A stretch of 32,900 nucleotides of DNA, taken from the NCBI GenBank assembly GCA_050288625.1, contig JBNKEE010000050.1, positions 1-32,900 of the forward strand, given 5' to 3'. The translations under genes were made by a program, and so were the position numbers. Source of the DNA: JAAGZL01 sp050288625 (GTDB lineage: Bacteria; Pseudomonadota; Gammaproteobacteria; Chromatiales; Chromatiaceae). Of this stretch, positions 1-9,020 are shown piece by piece (positions within the stretch are counted from its first letter, which is position 1; the number at the start of each line of letters is the position of its first letter). A model generated the notes under the pieces. It was given only the letters and a program-made list of their open reading frames with translations, had not been told where the DNA came from and ran no database searches.

Positions 1-1
1 C

Positions 2-811
2 TTGACAGAAGATGTCACAATAAAACCCGAGATTGCCGATGTTCAAAGCAGTAAGGATACCCGTCATATTGCTATAAACAAGGTTGGAATCAAGGACATA
101 CGCCATCCGGTCAGGATCAAGGACCGTAGCGGCGGGGAACAGCACACCGTCGCCAACTTCAACATGTATGTCAATCTCCCCCACAACTTCAAGGGCACCC
201 ACATGTCCCGTTTTGTGGAGATTCTCAACAGCCATGACACGGAGATCGGCGTCGAATCTTTTAACGACATGCTAAAAGAGATGGCAGAGCGCCTGGAGGC
301 AGAGTCCGGCCACATCGAGATGAACTTTCCCTATTTCATCAAGAAACGCGCTCCGGTCTCCAAAGTCAAGAGCCTGCTGGACTATGACGTGACCCTGATC
401 GGCGAGATACACAAGGGCGATCCGACCATGATCATCCGTGTGGTGGTGCCGGTAACCAGCCTCTGCCCCTGCTCCAAAAAAATCTCGGATCGTGGCGCCC
501 ACAATCAGCGCTCTCATGTCACGGTGCAGGCCAAGGTAAAGGGCTTTGTCTGGATTGAGGAGATCATCGACCTGGTCGAAGCTGAAGCATCCTGCGAACT
601 GTTCGGACTGCTGAAGCGTCCAGACGAAAAGCACGTAACCGAACGGGCCTACGATAATCCAAAGTTTGTTGAAGATATGGTGCGCGATGTATCCATGCGC
701 CTAAATGAAGATGATCGTATCAGCTCCTATGTAGTGGAATCGGAAAACTTCGAGTCTATCCACAATCACTCTGCCTATGCCTTGATCGAGCACGACAAAG
801 AGCAGGATTAA
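2..811 (+). CDS. folE2: GTP cyclohydrolase FolE2 (type IB)
   Basis: This enzyme converts GTP to 7,8-dihydroneopterin triphosphate, the first step of folate (and queuosine precursor) synthesis, in the cytoplasm. The 269-residue product has the FolE2 layout, with a SLCPCSKK segment near residues 153-160 (candidate metal-ligand Cys), a conserved NQRSH motif near 168-172 and a C-terminal ESENFESIHNHSA segment. It is unrelated in sequence to FolE type IA. The TTG at position 2 is the first possible start in the window and gives the usual family length, but an upstream start outside the window cannot be excluded, and no ribosome binding site is visible. The gene converges on glmM with only 8 bp between stops. 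In many bacteria FolE2 is a zinc-independent backup for FolE induced by zinc limitation. Whether that holds here depends on the unseen promoter. Confidence 0.95.
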   Translation: MTEDVTIKPEIADVQSSKDTRHIAINKVGIKDIRHPVRIKDRSGGEQHTVANFNMYVNLPHNFKGTHMSRFVEILNSHDTEIGVESFNDMLKEMAERLEAESGHIEMNFPYFIKKRAPVSKVKSLLDYDVTLIGEIHKGDPTMIIRVVVPVTSLCPCSKKISDRGAHNQRSHVTVQAKVKGFVWIEEIIDLVEAEASCELFGLLKRPDEKHVTERAYDNPKFVEDMVRDVSMRLNEDDRISSYVVESENFESIHNHSAYALIEHDKEQD

Positions 812-819
812 ACACCAAA

Positions 820-2163
820 CTAACCTGCGCTGACCAACCCGCGGGCTACCTCAGCCAGTTTCTCGGATAGCTGTTTCACCTGCCCCAGATCACTGCCTTC
901 GACCATCACCCTAATCAGAGGTTCTGTGCCAGATGGTCGCAGCAGAACTCTACCATGATCGGATAGCTCAGACTCAGCATCCCGCACAGCCTCTTGCATA
1001 AGAACAGAACCCATTACATCTACGCCGTTTTCCAAACGTACATTGATCAGCTCTTGCGGGTATTTGACCACCGGCCTGCGCAGATCACTCAGCTTTGTGC
1101 CCGTACGCACCACTTCAGCAAGCACTTGCAGCGCCGAGACGATACCGTCACCGGTTGTAGTTCGATCCAGACATATGATATGCCCTGATGGCTCTCCACC
1201 CAGCACCCAACCCTCTGCCTCCAGTCGTTCCATGATATAACGATCACCCACCTGGACGCGTTCCAAACTTATACCTATTTCCGCCAGGGCGTGTTCCAAC
1301 CCCAGGTTGGTCATGACGGTACCGACCACTGAACCTACTAGTCCGCCAGAATTCTGTCTTGCCTGGGCAATGATGTAGAGGATGTCATCTCCATCCACCA
1401 CATTGCCTTCATCATCCACCATGATTACCCGGTCGCCATCTCCATCCAGAGCTATGCCAAGATCAGCACCGCTGGAAACAACCTCTTTTTGCAGATTGTC
1501 TACATAGGTGGAACCAACTCCAGCATTTATATTCAAACCGTCAGGCTTGTCCCCTATGGATATGACCTCCGCACCTAACTCCTCAAACACGTAGGGAGCG
1601 ATATGATAGGTAGCGCCATTGGCGCTATCTACCACAATCTTCATCCCTTTAAAGCTAGTCTCCCAAGACGTGGAACCCTTGCAAAACTCAATATAGCGCC
1701 CAGCCGCATCAGTTACTCGAAAAGCCTTACCTAGCTGCTTGGACTCGACTGTGGTCATATCACGATCCAGCTCTCGTTCTATAGCCAGCTCAACGTCATC
1801 CGGCAGTTTCTTTCCTTCAGCTGAAAAGAATTTGATGCCGTTATCATGATGAGGGTTATGTGAGGCGCTAATTACTATACCCGCCTGTGCATGCAGTGTG
1901 CGGGTAAGGTAGGCAACTGCAGGGGTCGGCATTGGCCCCAACAGGTGTGTATCCACGCCAGAGGCAGCCAGACCAGCTTCCAGGGCAGACTCCAGCATAT
2001 AGCCGGATATCCTGGTATCTTTACCGACAAGCACCTTACTGCCGGAATTTCTGCCAAACACACGTCCTGTGGCCCAACCTAGTTTGAGGACAAACTCCGG
2101 GGTGATCATGTCTTCGCCCACACGACCACGTATGCCGTCTGTACCAAAATATCTTCTACTCAA
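820..2163 (-). CDS. glmM: Phosphoglucosamine mutase
   Basis: GlmM interconverts glucosamine-6-phosphate and glucosamine-1-phosphate on the path to UDP-GlcNAc for peptidoglycan and LPS. The 447-residue protein shows all four motifs of the alpha-D-phosphohexomutase family: the phosphoserine loop ISASHNP with Ser101 (Ser102 in E. coli), the magnesium loop DGDGDR at 240-245, the sugar-specificity loop GGEPSGH, and the C-terminal phosphate-binding RPSGTEPLIRV. It is the last gene of the leftward rlmE-ftsH-folP-glmM run, 52 bp after folP. The folP-glmM pairing is widespread in gammaproteobacteria and supports the call. Nothing looks truncated. Confidence 0.98.
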   Translation of the reverse strand: MSRRYFGTDGIRGRVGEDMITPEFVLKLGWATGRVFGRNSGSKVLVGKDTRISGYMLESALEAGLAASGVDTHLLGPMPTPAVAYLTRTLHAQAGIVISASHNPHHDNGIKFFSAEGKKLPDDVELAIERELDRDMTTVESKQLGKAFRVTDAAGRYIEFCKGSTSWETSFKGMKIVVDSANGATYHIAPYVFEELGAEVISIGDKPDGLNINAGVGSTYVDNLQKEVVSSGADLGIALDGDGDRVIMVDDEGNVVDGDDILYIIAQARQNSGGLVGSVVGTVMTNLGLEHALAEIGISLERVQVGDRYIMERLEAEGWVLGGEPSGHIICLDRTTTGDGIVSALQVLAEVVRTGTKLSDLRRPVVKYPQELINVRLENGVDVMGSVLMQEAVRDAESELSDHGRVLLRPSGTEPLIRVMVEGSDLGQVKQLSEKLAEVARGLVSAG

Positions 2164-2215
2164 GGTCTGTCCCCACTGTTCTTAAACTTTTCTACTAACC
2201 ACAGATTATAACTCA

Positions 2216-3046
2216 TTAGCCGTAACGAACGGCATCCACCACCTTCAACGCATCAACAGTCGGCTTGACATCATGCACTCGAATTATGGCGGCACCATTA
2301 TCCAGAGCCAACACCGCCGCCGCCAGACTACCATAAAGGCGGTCCTTTACTGGCGCATCTTCCAAAATAGCACCGATCATGGATTTACGGGATATACCCA
2401 CCAGAAGCGGCAAACCTATACTATTAAACTCATCAAGACGCTTTAGCAATGTAATGTTATGCATCAAGGTCTTGCCAAAACCAAACCCTGGGTCCAATAA
2501 CAGATGGTCCCTGGGGATGCCGGCATTTACACACTCATCCACGCGTTGCTCAAAAAAACGCTTAATGTCTGAGACCACATCAGTATACTCAGGATTCTGC
2601 TGCATGGTACGTGGCTCACCTTGCATATGCATAATGCAGACCGGCACGTTCAATAGCCTTGCTGTTTCTATTGCACCAGGAGCCCGTAGAGCCATCACAT
2701 CATTGATCATCCCGGCCCCTGCCGCCACAGCTTCTCGCATTACAGCAGGCTTATTGGTATCTATGGATACGACAACTGACAGCTGTCGTTTAATCTCCTC
2801 TATAACCGGTATAACTCGGTCTAACTCCTCCTGTTCGGAAACAGCTTCGGCACCGGGGCGTGTCGACTCACCCCCGATATCTATGATGGCAGCACCGTCA
2901 CTCAGCATCTTTTGCGCATGGGATACGGCATTTGCATGCGAAATGAAATCACCCCCGTCGGAAAACGAATCGGGGGTGACATTCAGGATTCCCATCACCT
3001 TGGGGCGAGTGAGATCCAGTTGCATTCCTGCGCAATCAAGAATCAT
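2216..3046 (-). CDS. folP: Dihydropteroate synthase
   Basis: FolP condenses 6-hydroxymethyl-dihydropterin diphosphate with p-aminobenzoate to give dihydropteroate, and is the sulfonamide target. The 276-residue TIM-barrel protein carries the two signature segments, GILNVTPDSFSDGG (residues 19-32) and DIGGESTRPGA (56-66). It also has the later GFGFGKT pterin-binding stretch and the SRKSMIG segment. The gene follows ftsH with a 12-bp gap and precedes glmM, the standard gammaproteobacterial order. Together with folE2 at the window edge it places two folate steps here. Confidence 0.97.
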   Translation of the reverse strand: MILDCAGMQLDLTRPKVMGILNVTPDSFSDGGDFISHANAVSHAQKMLSDGAAIIDIGGESTRPGAEAVSEQEELDRVIPVIEEIKRQLSVVVSIDTNKPAVMREAVAAGAGMINDVMALRAPGAIETARLLNVPVCIMHMQGEPRTMQQNPEYTDVVSDIKRFFEQRVDECVNAGIPRDHLLLDPGFGFGKTLMHNITLLKRLDEFNSIGLPLLVGISRKSMIGAILEDAPVKDRLYGSLAAAVLALDNGAAIIRVHDVKPTVDALKVVDAVRYG

Positions 3047-3058
3047 GCTTATAGGGTA

Positions 3059-4975
3059 TTAATGTTGTCCGGCCGGACCTCCGATCTCACCTTTTGAATC
3101 CTTCTCCTCAGGATCGACCTCAACCCCATTGCCGGACTTGGGTTCAGAATCATTCCAATTCTCTGGTTTTCTAGGCGTCTTTCCAGCCATGATGTCATCG
3201 ATCTGATTTGAGTCGATGGTCTCGTATTTGATCAAAGCCTGAGCCATCATTTCAAGCTTATCCAGATTCTCCTGGAGAATACGTTCCGCACGCTGGTAGT
3301 TTCGATCAATAAACTGCCTAATCTCACTATCGATGGAGTGGGCTGTATCATCAGACACATTTTTATGCTGGGTCACCGAACGGCCGAGAAATACTTCTTC
3401 CTCTTCATCACCATAGGCCAGAGGACCTAGCTTTTCTGAAAGGCCCCATTTTGTAACCATATTACGAGCAATCTCGGTCGCCCGTTTGATGTCGTTAGAT
3501 GCACCTGTGGTGATCTTATCCTTACCAAATATAATCTCTTCAGCTATGCGTCCCCCAAACAGGCTGGAGATCTGGCTTTCCAGATGCTCCTTGCTCATAC
3601 TGTAACGATCCTCTTCCGGCAGGAACATGGTCACACCAAGTGCGCGACCACGCGGGATGATGCTTACCTTATATACTGGATCGTGCGATGGAACTGAGCG
3701 CCCAACTATAGCGTGCCCGGCCTCATGATAGGCAGTGAGCTTCTTCTCATCGTCGCTCATAACCATGGAACGACGTTCAGTACCCATCATAATCTTGTCT
3801 TTGGCCTTCTCCATGTCCGACATATCGACCAAACGTTTGTTTTCACGGGCGGCGAATAGAGCGGCCTCGTTGACCAAGTTGGCCAGATCCGCACCTGAAA
3901 AACCTGGCGTACCACGTGCGATCAAGGCCGGCTGCACATCCTCGGAGATAGGCACCTTACGCATGTGCACCTTAAGGATAAGTTCACGACCACGGATATC
4001 CGGCAGCGGCACCACTACCTGACGATCAAAACGACCTGGGCGCAGCAGCGCAGGATCCAACACATCAGGTCGGTTGGTCGCGGCGATTACGATAACACCC
4101 TCATTGCCTTCAAAGCCGTCCATCTCTACCAGCAACTGATTCAGGGTCTGCTCCCGTTCGTCATGACCGCCACCCAGGCCAGCCCCACGATGCCTGCCAA
4201 CAGCATCGATCTCATCGATGAATATGATGCAGGGTGCATGCTTCTTGGCCTGTTCGAACATATCCCGCACACGGGATGCGCCTACACCCACGAACATCTC
4301 CACGAAATCAGAACCGGAAATGGTGAAAAATGGAACCTTGGCTTCGCCAGCGATAGCGCGAGCCAGAAGGGTCTTACCAGTACCAGGAGAGCCGACCATC
4401 AAGACTCCGCGAGGGATCTTGCCTCCGAGCTTCTGAAACTTGCCAGGATCACGCAGAAACTCAACCATCTCGGAGACCTCTTCCTTGGCCTCTTCAACCC
4501 CAGCCACATCAGCAAAAGTAACCTTCACTTGGTCCTCGGTGAGCATACGGGCCTTGCTCTTACCAAACGACATGGCGCCACGACCACCACCTCCGCCCTG
4601 CATCTGCCGCATAAAGAATATCCACAGACCGATCAGAATAAACAGCGGAAACCAGTTTATAAGAATAGACATCAGGACTGACGGCTTCTCCGGTGGAACA
4701 GCCTGGATCTTGACATCGTGGTTCAACAGATCCCCCACCAGACCATCATCACCTGGACTCTCAGTTACAAAGGTATCCCCGGAACTGAGTTTACCCTCTA
4801 TGGTGTTACCGGTGATCTTCACCGACTCTACCGATCCATTCTTAACCTGAGAAATGAACTCAGAGTAATTAATACTGGTAGAGTTCATCTTATGCGCATT
4901 AAAATTATTGAATACTGACATCAAGACGATCGCAATGATCACCCATAAAATCAGATTTTTTACCAAGTCATTCAA
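3059..4975 (-). CDS. ftsH: ATP-dependent zinc metalloprotease FtsH
   Basis: FtsH is a hexameric inner-membrane AAA+ protease that degrades misfolded membrane proteins and regulatory proteins. The 638-residue product has TM1 near residues 5-23, a periplasmic segment, TM2 near 102-122 and a Gly-rich linker. The Walker A is GSPGTGKT (195-202), the Walker B IIFIDEID (250-257), and the second region of homology contains RPGRFDR. The zinc motif is HEAGH (417-421), and the tail is acidic/Gly-rich. The start is TTG, preceded by an AGAGGA SD with 7-nt spacing. A second in-frame TTG three codons later would give a start resembling E. coli (MVKNLILW), but it sits too far from the SD. The 107-bp gap to rlmE could hold its own promoter; no convincing one was identified. 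Confidence 0.98.
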   Translation of the reverse strand: MNDLVKNLILWVIIAIVLMSVFNNFNAHKMNSTSINYSEFISQVKNGSVESVKITGNTIEGKLSSGDTFVTESPGDDGLVGDLLNHDVKIQAVPPEKPSVLMSILINWFPLFILIGLWIFFMRQMQGGGGGRGAMSFGKSKARMLTEDQVKVTFADVAGVEEAKEEVSEMVEFLRDPGKFQKLGGKIPRGVLMVGSPGTGKTLLARAIAGEAKVPFFTISGSDFVEMFVGVGASRVRDMFEQAKKHAPCIIFIDEIDAVGRHRGAGLGGGHDEREQTLNQLLVEMDGFEGNEGVIVIAATNRPDVLDPALLRPGRFDRQVVVPLPDIRGRELILKVHMRKVPISEDVQPALIARGTPGFSGADLANLVNEAALFAARENKRLVDMSDMEKAKDKIMMGTERRSMVMSDDEKKLTAYHEAGHAIVGRSVPSHDPVYKVSIIPRGRALGVTMFLPEEDRYSMSKEHLESQISSLFGGRIAEEIIFGKDKITTGASNDIKRATEIARNMVTKWGLSEKLGPLAYGDEEEEVFLGRSVTQHKNVSDDTAHSIDSEIRQFIDRNYQRAERILQENLDKLEMMAQALIKYETIDSNQIDDIMAGKTPRKPENWNDSEPKSGNGVEVDPEEKDSKGEIGGPAGQH

Positions 4976-5082
4976 TGTCCAATCCTCTGCAGACCCATCT
5001 AGATATCAACTTTTAGCCTGAATATGCTCATAGTGTAATTTAAAATCACGCAGATTATGCGGTCTTTTCAAAATCCAACCAC

Positions 5083-5703
5083 CTAACCCTTAAATCCGAT
5101 AGCTACCAAATAGACCTCTCTACTCTTCGGACGAGAGGCCTTGGGCTTCCTTGTAACCACCTTGCTAAAGGCAGATCGCAAATCACGTATATATTGATCA
5201 AACCCCTCTCCTTGAAAGACTTTGACCACCATAACCCCATCAGGTTTCAGGCAATCCCTCGCAAAATCCAGGGCTAATTCACACAGATACATTGATCTGG
5301 GCTGATCCACCACGGCCATACCAGTTACATTGGGGGCCATATCTGAAATAACAAGATCTACCTCGGAACCACCCAGCAACTCTTGTAACTGTCCTAAAAC
5401 TCCTTCATCGCGAAAATCCCCCTGTATAAAAGAGACACCTTCAATAGGATCCATAGGTAGTACATCCAGCGCCACCACCATGCCCTTGGCGCCAACCAGC
5501 TTCCTGGCGTACTGAGACCAACCGCCAGGGGCGGCTCCCAGATCCACTACCACCTGACCCTGTTTGATCAGCTTGTCGCGTTCCTGAATCTCCTGCAGTT
5601 TGTACACGGCACGGGAACGAAATCCCTCTTTCTGGGATCGTTGTACAAATTCATCCTTAAAATGGCGATCAAGCCAGCGCCTGCTGCTTTTACTTCGTTT
5701 CAT
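5083..5703 (-). CDS. rlmE: 23S rRNA (uridine2552-2'-O)-methyltransferase RlmE (FtsJ/RrmJ)
   Basis: RlmE methylates the 2'-OH of U2552 in the A loop of 23S rRNA, a late step of 50S assembly. The 206-residue Rossmann-fold enzyme has the SAM motif DLGAAPGGWSQ (54-64). The catalytic tetrad is Lys35, Asp121, Lys161 and Glu196, each exactly three positions before the E. coli counterparts K38-D124-K164-E199. It is transcribed divergently from yhbY and lies upstream of ftsH, as in most gammaproteobacteria. The ATG start agrees with family length, although the SD in front of it is weak. Confidence 0.98.
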   Translation of the reverse strand: MKRSKSSRRWLDRHFKDEFVQRSQKEGFRSRAVYKLQEIQERDKLIKQGQVVVDLGAAPGGWSQYARKLVGAKGMVVALDVLPMDPIEGVSFIQGDFRDEGVLGQLQELLGGSEVDLVISDMAPNVTGMAVVDQPRSMYLCELALDFARDCLKPDGVMVVKVFQGEGFDQYIRDLRSAFSKVVTRKPKASRPKSREVYLVAIGFKG

Positions 5704-5816
5704 GCTTCAATCTATCAGATCATACAGGAGTTGTAGTGATGATTCTCAAACCGCAATCAGTAATCAGGATGCTTTTATACTACCAAAATCACGGCAATCG
5801 AGCCTTAAAACTAGGC

Positions 5817-5822
5817 TATAAT
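5817..5822 (+). promoter_or_regulatory. Candidate -10 element for yhbY
   Basis: A perfect TATAAT lies 25 bp before the yhbY start codon in the 144-bp divergent yhbY/rlmE interval. No good -35 hexamer was found at 16-18 bp spacing, so this is only a plausible sigma-70 promoter. Confidence 0.35.
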
Positions 5823-5847
5823 TGGCGTTTTTTCTGAGATACTAAAA

Positions 5848-6144
5848 ATGGCCATAACAGAACAGCAACGCCGAGGACTGAAGAAACTGGTTCATCATCT
5901 AAAACCAGTAGTAATAATTGGTCAACACGGCCTGAGCGAAGGGGTATTCAATGAGATCGAGATAGCCCTGGATTCCCACGAGCTTATCAAGATAAAACTA
6001 AGCGGAGGGGAAAAGAGTGAGAGGAAGGCCATGATCGACATGATATGCGTCAAAACCGGGGCCGACTTCGTTCATTCCATAGGGCGTATTGCTGCTTTCT
6101 ATCGTAAACATCCGAAGAATCCAAAGAAACTTAGATCCGTTTAA
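5848..6144 (+). CDS. yhbY: YhbY-family CRM-domain RNA-binding protein
   Basis: This 98-residue single CRM-domain protein is associated with the pre-50S ribosomal subunit in E. coli. The sequence has the typical N-terminal RGLKKLVHHLKPVV segment, the GxxG-type loop in IGQHGLSE, and a basic C-terminus ending HPKNPKK. The full length matches the family. It lies divergently from rlmE, as in other gammaproteobacteria. Normally greA follows close by, but here greA is about 4.1 kb further right, behind four accessory genes. The ribosome binding site is weak (GAGA a few bases upstream). Confidence 0.95.
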   Translation: MAITEQQRRGLKKLVHHLKPVVIIGQHGLSEGVFNEIEIALDSHELIKIKLSGGEKSERKAMIDMICVKTGADFVHSIGRIAAFYRKHPKNPKKLRSV

Positions 6145-6151
6145 ACCAATA

Positions 6152-6169
6152 CCATTAGATGACTAATGG
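6152..6169. terminator. Inverted repeat between convergent genes, possible weak terminator
   Basis: CCATTAG and CTAATGG form a perfect 7-bp inverted repeat around a 4-nt ATGA loop, in the 18-bp gap between the stops of yhbY and the hydrolase gene. The hydrolase stop codon lies inside the right arm. The stem is AT-rich and has no following T-run on either strand, so termination activity is uncertain. Confidence 0.3.
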
Positions 6170-6996
6170 CTGTTGGTCACTCCCCACAGGCTTTCCCAGC
6201 GCTCCGCCCAGCAACAACGGTGATCATAACTAGGCAACACGATGACGGCAGGGGTATTTCCAACAGGAAATCTGTTGGCGAACGACCTGGACAGCACAGG
6301 CGGAATAACTTTATCGTTAGCCCCTGTGAAATGCCATTGCCGTATATGCTTTAGCTTATCAATATACTCCAACGGATTAAGCGATCCTTCGAGCGGTGTG
6401 ATTTTGTGCATTGAGGTCCAGGCCTGATGATCCAGATTACCTGCGACGGTAATCAAGCGATCGACATCATGACGTCTGGCCGCAAGCAGTACGGAGACGG
6501 TGCCTCCGCCAGAATAGCCAACCAGGTTCAGTTTTTTCGCATTGAACCGCTCTTTGAGTTGATCAAGTGCCTGGCTCTCCGAAGATATTACTTCCTGTGC
6601 ATATCGACTACCTGTCCAGTATCTTTGCTGACAATTATCTTTATGTGATTTCTGATATTGGCAGGGCCGCGCCAGATATGCGACGTTACCTTTAGGGTGT
6701 TTTAGTGCCAACCTCAATGCTACCGGGTCTCCCGGAGTTGGATCAGAGGACGGTATATACGGGGTATTCCAGGCCAAACCATCACCTTCGATATATACGG
6801 TAAGCACCCTGTCTGGCACTGTTCTCCGATCTGGCACATAGCTGATAAGGTTAAAATTTATGGTTGATAATTCGATGGCATGCCAACCATTCAATGCCGC
6901 TAAGCGTTCGGCGATATGACGACGCTCTTCGCTTGAAGGAGCCGTATTACAACCTATCAGAAACGATAACAACAACAGATAGATACATCTGGTCAT
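6163..6996 (-). CDS. Lipoprotein alpha/beta hydrolase, function unknown
   Basis: The 277-residue product begins with a short hydrophobic signal ending in a lipobox-like LIGC (Cys16), so it is probably a lipid-anchored envelope protein. The rest looks like an alpha/beta hydrolase. The nucleophile elbow is GYSGGG with Ser162, a likely acid is Asp228 in TGANDKVIPP, and a likely catalytic His is His259 in SYDHRCCW. An EGDG segment near residues 70-73 follows an early beta strand and may contribute to the oxyanion region. Esterase, lipase or peptidase activity are all possible and the substrate cannot be read from the sequence. It converges on yhbY and lies downstream of the outer-membrane barrel gene on the same strand (69-bp gap), so the two may be co-transcribed. 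It is one of four genes separating yhbY from greA. Confidence 0.75.
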   Translation of the reverse strand: MTRCIYLLLLSFLIGCNTAPSSEERRHIAERLAALNGWHAIELSTINFNLISYVPDRRTVPDRVLTVYIEGDGLAWNTPYIPSSDPTPGDPVALRLALKHPKGNVAYLARPCQYQKSHKDNCQQRYWTGSRYAQEVISSESQALDQLKERFNAKKLNLVGYSGGGTVSVLLAARRHDVDRLITVAGNLDHQAWTSMHKITPLEGSLNPLEYIDKLKHIRQWHFTGANDKVIPPVLSRSFANRFPVGNTPAVIVLPSYDHRCCWAERWESLWGVTNSH

Positions 6997-7065
6997 GCAG
7001 CGATTCTACTCCGCATCTATTCATATGTTTAGGCGAAGATATAAAATATTAGCTGGGGTATCGCG

Positions 7066-8832
7066 TTAGAATGCCCAACGCGCCTTTAAAGAGGCAGTCT
7101 TATTCAGAAAATCATCTCTAAATTCAGCATCAAAGCGTAACGTGATTTCGGTACCATCTTCTGTGTTATGAACATAGCCAAAACCAGCACTGCCTATCCA
7201 CGGGGATGGCCTCAAGCCATGGGTGGTAAATGAGCTACCTGGCGCACCGGCAAAGACCGATGTGATACTGGCCCGCTCGTTCAGTAGATCATAGCCAAGT
7301 CCTATGTTAAAACGCAGGTCCGAATCTTCGTTGATTTTATGAATCCATTTTCCATCAATTGCCACAACAAATTCATTTGCTGTGCGGTCATCAACACTGA
7401 GATTAAGCAGACCGGCACCTTCCTCAGTATATGATTCGTCTCTGATACGGGTATAGTCAGCCCGCACAGATGAATAAACGCGATCATCTTCATCGATTTG
7501 ATAACCATGCGCTACACCAATACCAAGATGTATGCTGTAGCTATCATAATCTGAACTAGCAACCGTGTTGGTAAGGGCTATGGTTCGGTTGCCATCGTTC
7601 TTATTGACTCCCAAATCCGCTTGGAAATTCAACTCTGTATCTTCATCAAACTTCTTGCTGCCGTAACCTATCAATTGATAGATCTTTATGTCCATGTCGT
7701 TTGGCGCGACCGATGAATTACTATCGACGTTGCTGTTAGCATAGGCAACTGCTAATCCAAGACGCATAGATGCTGAAGTAGTGGTATCCGCCCCAAAGAC
7801 CATTCCCCAAGTCTCCACATCGAAACCTGTCACATTGTCCCGATCGTCATGCTCAATCCAGGACCCAAACGGCTTCACCCAAAAATGTTCGTCCCCAGAG
7901 AAATCGTCTCCAGAGGACATGCCGCTATTACTACCCAAACGCGCCTGGATAACCTTGTTGATGCCAGAAAGCGTATTAAAGGTTGGGATCGTGGAACTAC
8001 CGACCAATAACGGCAGGGTCTGTGATGCGCCGTCGGAGATCTCCTGATCTGTGGAAAGGCCAGCATCAGTGAATAATTGTTGGAGTGCAGGGGTATTATC
8101 AATGACATTCGCAGCACCGTACGCAGGTGAATTTGCCATGGCAACTGAGGAATCATAAACGGATATCCCAGAAAGCGCCCCAATAGGCAGGAGTGACCAG
8201 CGTATTATCCCGCCCCCATATAGAACATCACCAGCATCTGCCTCCCCCCAGAATGTGACCTGCGAGAAGGTGCTGCTATCGTCTATCGCCCCGATGAATG
8301 TATTCACACCATCGCCGTAGCCCGGGTTATCCGACGGAGCGTTTGCCTCACCGACCAGTATTGCGGCGCCTCCATCAAAACTTATGTAGAGTTTGGTCGG
8401 ATAACAGCATGTGGCCCAGTCATTTAACTCAACCGCAAATGCGTTTACAGGGGTTGTGAAGGTGAAATTCAAACCAGACGCTGCTAACGAGCCTGGAGGA
8501 TTGGCGCCCAACGTTGCGGCAGTCATTGTGATCCCTTGCCCATCATTATCCGCAACGCTTGATCCGGTAAACGGGGTACTAACCGCCCTGTTGGATGATG
8601 CAGTTATGGTGAAATCTGCACGCACCCAGGTATCAACATTGGTTGCCATACCAGATAACTTATCGGTACTTACTGTACCGCCAAGACCGGTAATTAGATT
8701 ATCGAAGGTGGTACGGCCAGTAGCGAGGTCGTAATAGAATACGTTGGTGGCTGCAGCAGCACACCCCGTGTACCCGACAAAAAATAACAGCGTTATCAAT
8801 TTGTGGAACATCTTATCCATAAAACCATCCAA
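7066..8832 (-). CDS. Outer-membrane autotransporter-type barrel protein with PEP-CTERM-like N-terminal domain
   Basis: The 588-residue exported protein has a signal peptide ending near the CAAAATN segment. An N-terminal beta-rich domain follows (about residues 30-215). Its NDWATCCYPTKLYISFDGG and GAIDDSSTFSQVTFWG-like stretches resemble the extracellular domain of many PEP-CTERM proteins. A linker (about 225-310) with SQTLPLL and NKVIQARLGS resembles the segment before autotransporter barrels. The C-terminal barrel (about 310-588) is made of alternating amphipathic strands and ends in Phe (RWAF), typical of BAM-dependent outer-membrane proteins. There is no long passenger. Internal starts at 8820 and 8811 are also possible: the GGATGG before 8820 is the best SD. 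The function is unknown, and a surface adhesin or an envelope protein are possibilities. Confidence 0.72.
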   Translation of the reverse strand: MDGFMDKMFHKLITLLFFVGYTGCAAAATNVFYYDLATGRTTFDNLITGLGGTVSTDKLSGMATNVDTWVRADFTITASSNRAVSTPFTGSSVADNDGQGITMTAATLGANPPGSLAASGLNFTFTTPVNAFAVELNDWATCCYPTKLYISFDGGAAILVGEANAPSDNPGYGDGVNTFIGAIDDSSTFSQVTFWGEADAGDVLYGGGIIRWSLLPIGALSGISVYDSSVAMANSPAYGAANVIDNTPALQQLFTDAGLSTDQEISDGASQTLPLLVGSSTIPTFNTLSGINKVIQARLGSNSGMSSGDDFSGDEHFWVKPFGSWIEHDDRDNVTGFDVETWGMVFGADTTTSASMRLGLAVAYANSNVDSNSSVAPNDMDIKIYQLIGYGSKKFDEDTELNFQADLGVNKNDGNRTIALTNTVASSDYDSYSIHLGIGVAHGYQIDEDDRVYSSVRADYTRIRDESYTEEGAGLLNLSVDDRTANEFVVAIDGKWIHKINEDSDLRFNIGLGYDLLNERASITSVFAGAPGSSFTTHGLRPSPWIGSAGFGYVHNTEDGTEITLRFDAEFRDDFLNKTASLKARWAF

Positions 8833-9020
8833 ATTGGCAAATCCTTGGTCGCAGATTATATGCTACTCAGATAACCCTATCAACTCTACGGGGAATAACA
8901 CAAAATCATCCCTATTAACCAACACATCGAGATGACCTTGATAGCCAGATCTACCTAATCCGCGGCTTCTCTGGTAGTCTCGCAAACGATATATAACATA
9001 ACGAGGCGAGGTTCAGTTCA

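Noticed and set aside
3965..4681. 238-codon open frame on the plus strand
   Set aside because: Antisense to the AAA+ part of ftsH. No recognisable domain and no SD support.
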